This document shows, piece by piece, positions 32,757 to 35,634 of a DNA stretch of 35,634 nucleotides (its first letter is position 1; each line of letters starts with the position of its first letter). Below the pieces are notes generated by a model. It did no database searches, was not told the DNA's origin, and saw nothing but the letters and a program-made list of their open reading frames with translations. The translations under genes were made by a program, and so were the position numbers. This stretch comes from Campylobacterales bacterium (GTDB taxonomy: Bacteria; Campylobacterota; Campylobacteria; Campylobacterales; JAOZPA01): positions 1 through 35,634 of the forward strand of contig JAOZPA010000003.1 of NCBI GenBank assembly GCA_029932985.1, given 5' to 3'.

Positions 32757-33671
32757 ATGGCAAAATATAAAGTAGGAATGTGGTTGTATAGTAACGGTGG
32801 CGGAGTTGAAATTCAAAAAAAGCTCATCAAGAAACTAAAAAAACGAGATATTAAAGTTATTCGGGATTTAAATCTTCGTCAAGGTGTGGTTTCTGGCAAA
32901 AATATTATTTGTAATGGGCAAGTGATGGAGGATTTAGACCTATTTTTTTCATACAATGCAGGTGAGCAAACGAAATATCAAGTTTATATCTATCAAGCAT
33001 TAGATAAAGTTATACCAATTATAAATAATTATGATGCTTTTACGATGAGTGAAGATAAGTTTCAAACCTCATATATTTTAAGTCAGCACGGTATAAAAAC
33101 TGCTGGATATAAATTGTGCCATCGTGATGACCCACATATTTTGGAAGAAACTTTTAAAGAGTGGAATAAAAAGATGGTCTATAAACCAACTGATGGCTGG
33201 GGTGGAGTGGGACTTGCTAAAATCGAGGATGATTCCGCTTTTGATATGCTCAAATCTTTCTCAAATCAGGGTAGAGATAGACATATTTTTGTGGAGCAGT
33301 TTATAAAATATGATAATACTGATTATCGGGTAGATATTGTGGATGGGAAATTTATCGCTTGTTATGGGCGGAAAGCACCAAAAAATGATTGGAAAACTAA
33401 CATTACAAGTGGCGGTACGATTATGCTACGAAAAGAGATTAATGAAAATAGCGAAGTGGTCAAAATCGCCCAAAAAGCTACAAAGGCAGTTGGGCTAGAG
33501 ATTGCTGGAGTAGATTTGATTTATGACAAAAAAAATAAGCAATTCGTGGTTTTAGAGGTAAATGGAATCCCCGCTTTTGCCACCCCTCAACAGGAAAAAA
33601 TGGGTCTAAATTTTAATGATAAAAAAATTGATGCCATCGTCGAGATGATAGCTAGAAAAGTTAAAAAATAG
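32757..33671 (+). CDS. RimK-like ATP-grasp ligase
   Basis: 304-residue ATP-grasp protein related to RimK glutamate ligases. Seen: the ATP-binding lysine and glycine loop in MVYKPTDGWGGVGLAKI, then DYRVDIVDGKFIACYGRKAP, NITSGGTIML and the Mg2+-binding VVLEVNGIPAF near the end. Such enzymes join an amino acid to a carboxylate using ATP; the acceptor (protein tail, cofactor or small molecule) cannot be read from sequence. No close partner gene is adjacent apart from mqnD and the oxidoreductases, and its own candidate promoter suggests independent expression. Confidence 0.8.
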   Translation: MAKYKVGMWLYSNGGGVEIQKKLIKKLKKRDIKVIRDLNLRQGVVSGKNIICNGQVMEDLDLFFSYNAGEQTKYQVYIYQALDKVIPIINNYDAFTMSEDKFQTSYILSQHGIKTAGYKLCHRDDPHILEETFKEWNKKMVYKPTDGWGGVGLAKIEDDSAFDMLKSFSNQGRDRHIFVEQFIKYDNTDYRVDIVDGKFIACYGRKAPKNDWKTNITSGGTIMLRKEINENSEVVKIAQKATKAVGLEIAGVDLIYDKKNKQFVVLEVNGIPAFATPQQEKMGLNFNDKKIDAIVEMIARKVKK

Positions 33672-33733
33672 TAATACTATTTGGCAACGCATCCAAATGA
33701 AAATAATTTATTGCTATTAAAGTTAAAAAAGAG

Positions 33734-33739
33734 TATAGT
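33734..33739 (+). promoter_or_regulatory. Candidate -10 box for the GlpA-like operon
   Basis: GAGTATAGTT, a one-mismatch TATAAT, 35 bases before the TTG start, with AAGGAG at 33761-33766. Confidence 0.4.
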
Positions 33740-33773
33740 TAAAGTCTTAATTTGCTAACAAAGGAGTGAAGTT

Positions 33774-35174
33774 TTGAAACAAATAAATTTAAATAATCTT
33801 TTTTCAAAAAAAGAGCGAAATTTTTCAGATGATGAAATTTTTGATATTGCAGTTGTTGGAGCTGGAGTTGTGGGTTGTGCAATTTTCAAAGAATTTTGTC
33901 AAAATGGGGCTAAAACCGTTTTGGTTGAAAAGGCAAATGACATACTTGATGGGGCCAGTAAAGGTAATAGTTCCATACTTCATACAGGTTTTGATGCTCC
34001 ACCTGAGAGTTTAGAGCTTGAGTGTGTCAAAAATGGTCACGAAGAGTACCTAAAACTTAAAGATAAATTGAAACTTCCCTACCTTAATACGGAAGCATTA
34101 GTTGTGGCTTGGAGTGATGAGCAGTTAGGAAAACTTGATGCAATTCTCAAAAAAGGTTTTAGCAATGGTGTGTCTGAGCTAGAGATAATTTCAGGTTCGG
34201 CGGTGCTTAAGAGAGAGCAAAATCTTTCAAAAAATGCTAAGGGTGCGATTGTCGTAAAGGGTGAATCTTTAATAGACCTTTGGACTGCTCCGTTGGCTTA
34301 TGTGAAATTGGGTGTTGAAAATGGTGGAAAATTGGCATTTTCGCATGAAGTTCAAGGTGGAAATTTCAATGGTGATTATTGGGAGCTTGAGACATCTAAC
34401 AAAACTATAAAAGCAAAAACTGTCATAAATGCAGCTGGATTATTTGGGGATATAGTGGAGCAGATAAAGGGTGATGTGGATTTTAAAATCATACCGAGAA
34501 AGGGTCAATTTATAATTTTTGACCAGAGTGCTTATAATCTCATAAACTCTATAATCTTGCCAGTTCCTACAAAAATTACAAAGGGTGTAGTGGTCACAAA
34601 AACTCCATTTGGAAATATTTTGGTAGGGCCAACTGCTGAAGACCAAGAGAGTAGAATAGAGAGTATTACAAAAAGTGAAACTCTAAAAATGCTCCAAAAT
34701 AAAGCCTTTGAAATTTTACCAGCTCTTAAAAATCATAAAATCATAGCAACTTTTGCAGGGCTTCGTCCAGCGAGTGACAAAGCTCATTATCGGGTGAAGA
34801 TAAATGAGGAGAAAAACTGGATAACCGCAGGTGGAATTCGCTCAACAGGACTCACATCGGCTTTGGGACTGGCTCAACATATATTTAAATTAAACGATAC
34901 CAAATATGATAAAAAAGAGCAAGATTCAAAACTAAAAATAACAAACATCACAGAGTTTGCACCACGAGATTATCAGAGTTCTGGATATGAAAAAATCGTG
35001 TGTCATTGTGAGCATGTTACAAAGCGAGAGATTGAAAATGCTTTAACAGATGAGGTTGGGGCTGGAAATTTGGATGGTCTCAAAAGACGAACTCGTGCAA
35101 CTATGGGGCGGTGTCAAGGATTTAATTGTCTATCTGCGATTGCAGAAATTTGTGAAAATGTGAAGAGTAAATAA
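33774..35174 (+). CDS. GlpA-like FAD-dependent oxidoreductase with C-terminal [2Fe-2S] BFD domain (TTG start)
   Basis: The N-terminal FAD site is IAVVGAGVVGCAIFKEF (about 24-40), followed by KGNSSILHTGFDAPP and the DAO-type core ending TAGGIRSTGLTSALG, as in glycerol-3-phosphate dehydrogenase and related enzymes. The C terminus is a BFD-like [2Fe-2S] domain with CHCEHVT and RCQGFNC. This layout (GlpA-like plus BFD) is known in a two- or three-gene set with a second FAD/NAD protein and often a DUF1667 protein. The substrate could be glycerol 3-phosphate or another hydroxy/amino acid. TTG 33774 lies seven bases after AAGGAG. The stop overlaps the next ATG (TAATG). Confidence 0.88.
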   Translation: MKQINLNNLFSKKERNFSDDEIFDIAVVGAGVVGCAIFKEFCQNGAKTVLVEKANDILDGASKGNSSILHTGFDAPPESLELECVKNGHEEYLKLKDKLKLPYLNTEALVVAWSDEQLGKLDAILKKGFSNGVSELEIISGSAVLKREQNLSKNAKGAIVVKGESLIDLWTAPLAYVKLGVENGGKLAFSHEVQGGNFNGDYWELETSNKTIKAKTVINAAGLFGDIVEQIKGDVDFKIIPRKGQFIIFDQSAYNLINSIILPVPTKITKGVVVTKTPFGNILVGPTAEDQESRIESITKSETLKMLQNKAFEILPALKNHKIIATFAGLRPASDKAHYRVKINEEKNWITAGGIRSTGLTSALGLAQHIFKLNDTKYDKKEQDSKLKITNITEFAPRDYQSSGYEKIVCHCEHVTKREIENALTDEVGAGNLDGLKRRTRATMGRCQGFNCLSAIAEICENVKSK

Positions 35175-35634
35175 TGAAAAATGAAATTGCAATTATCGGG
35201 TCAGGGCCTTCAGGTTTGTCTTGTGCTATCGAGCTAAAAAAATTGGGACATAAAAACATTGTTGTATATGAGCGAGAGGATGAAGCTGGTGGAGCTCCAC
35301 GACATTGCGGTCATTTGGGTTTTGGTATCTTTGAATTTTATAGAGTTTTGACAGGCCCTTCATATTCCAAAAAACTTGTGGATTTGGCTTTGAAAGAGGA
35401 TATTGAGATAAAATTAAACTACACTCTTATCGATATTGAGGAGGATAATTTGATATTTTCGACCCCAGATGGTATCAAAAAATCTACTCCACAAAAAACA
35501 ATCTTTGCGATGGGGGCTAGAGAAACTCCACGAGCTTCAAGGCTCACAACGGGAAGTAGAAGTCCAAATATCATCACAGCGGGGGCTTTACAAAGATTTA
35601 TATATCTGCAAAAGCGAGTACCCTTCAAAAATGC
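35174..35634 (+). CDS. FAD/NAD(P)-dependent oxidoreductase, 3' end cut by window
   Basis: An open frame runs from ATG 35174 to the window end (153 complete residues) without a stop. IAIIGSGPSGLSCAIEL is the FAD-binding fingerprint, then EAGGAPRHCGHLGF and the second dinucleotide segment FAMGARETPRASR. It is the usual partner of the GlpA-like/BFD gene, with which it shares a TAATG overlap, and probably passes electrons between that subunit and NAD(P) or another carrier. The rest of the protein, and any DUF1667 gene, lie outside the window. Confidence 0.88.
   Translation, partial: MKNEIAIIGSGPSGLSCAIELKKLGHKNIVVYEREDEAGGAPRHCGHLGFGIFEFYRVLTGPSYSKKLVDLALKEDIEIKLNYTLIDIEEDNLIFSTPDGIKKSTPQKTIFAMGARETPRASRLTTGSRSPNIITAGALQRFIYLQKRVPFKN

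Overview
The window is a gene-dense, AT-rich piece of a bacterial chromosome, most likely from a sulfur-oxidising or marine member of the Campylobacterota (Epsilonproteobacteria). This rests on gene content and order that I recognise from Helicobacter, Campylobacter and Arcobacter: nfu, then a small conserved protein, then murE; pepA next to ychF; holA-rpsF-ssb-rpsR; the futalosine menaquinone gene mqnD; and a voltage-gated sodium channel almost colinear with Arcobacter NavAb. I see no rRNA, tRNA or CRISPR array. No stretch longer than about 300 bases lacks a gene.

Layout. 1-1922 (+): an accessory patch with two paralogous PD-(D/E)XK-type nuclease genes (the first cut by the window edge) around a Uma2-family endonuclease; both paralogues end in the same 60-nt sequence. 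1988-3243 (+): CinA/MoaB-like gene and ppa. 3326-8887 (-): a degenerate GGDEF/EAL protein, tgt, crcB/fluC, plsC, a BatD-like membrane protein and purQ, continuing upstream into purS and purC (to 9938), then ctpA (10011-11333). 11500-15790 (-): pepA and ychF, with a DUF262 + HEPN pair inserted between them. 15874-16512 (-) gph-like phosphatase, divergent from lgt (+). 17500-28004 (-): a long run of close or overlapping genes, read nfu, conserved protein, murE, a four-gene AT-rich cassette, holA, rpsF, ssb, rpsR, mraY, murD, a small exported protein and the Nav channel. 28130-29101 (+) DUF3137 protein, convergent with HU (-). 29619-35634 (+): ftsK, mqnD, a RimK-like ATP-grasp ligase, and a GlpA-like/FAD oxidoreductase pair cut by the window end.

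How it fits together. The backbone serves cell wall and division (murE, mraY, murD, ftsK, lgt), purine synthesis (purC, purS, purQ), translation and replication (rpsF, rpsR, ssb, holA, tgt, ychF, HU) and quinone biosynthesis. Two very AT-rich modules sit inside these operons, joined by short gaps or overlapping start/stop codons: DUF262-HEPN in pepA-ychF, and ART-like protein / small protein / KGGVGR-type ATPase / helical protein between murE and holA. The second is the best candidate here for a poorly described conflict or defence system. Other points of note are apparent ATT and ATA initiation codons (ftsK and a nuclease gene) and families of short hairpin repeats placed mostly at gene ends.
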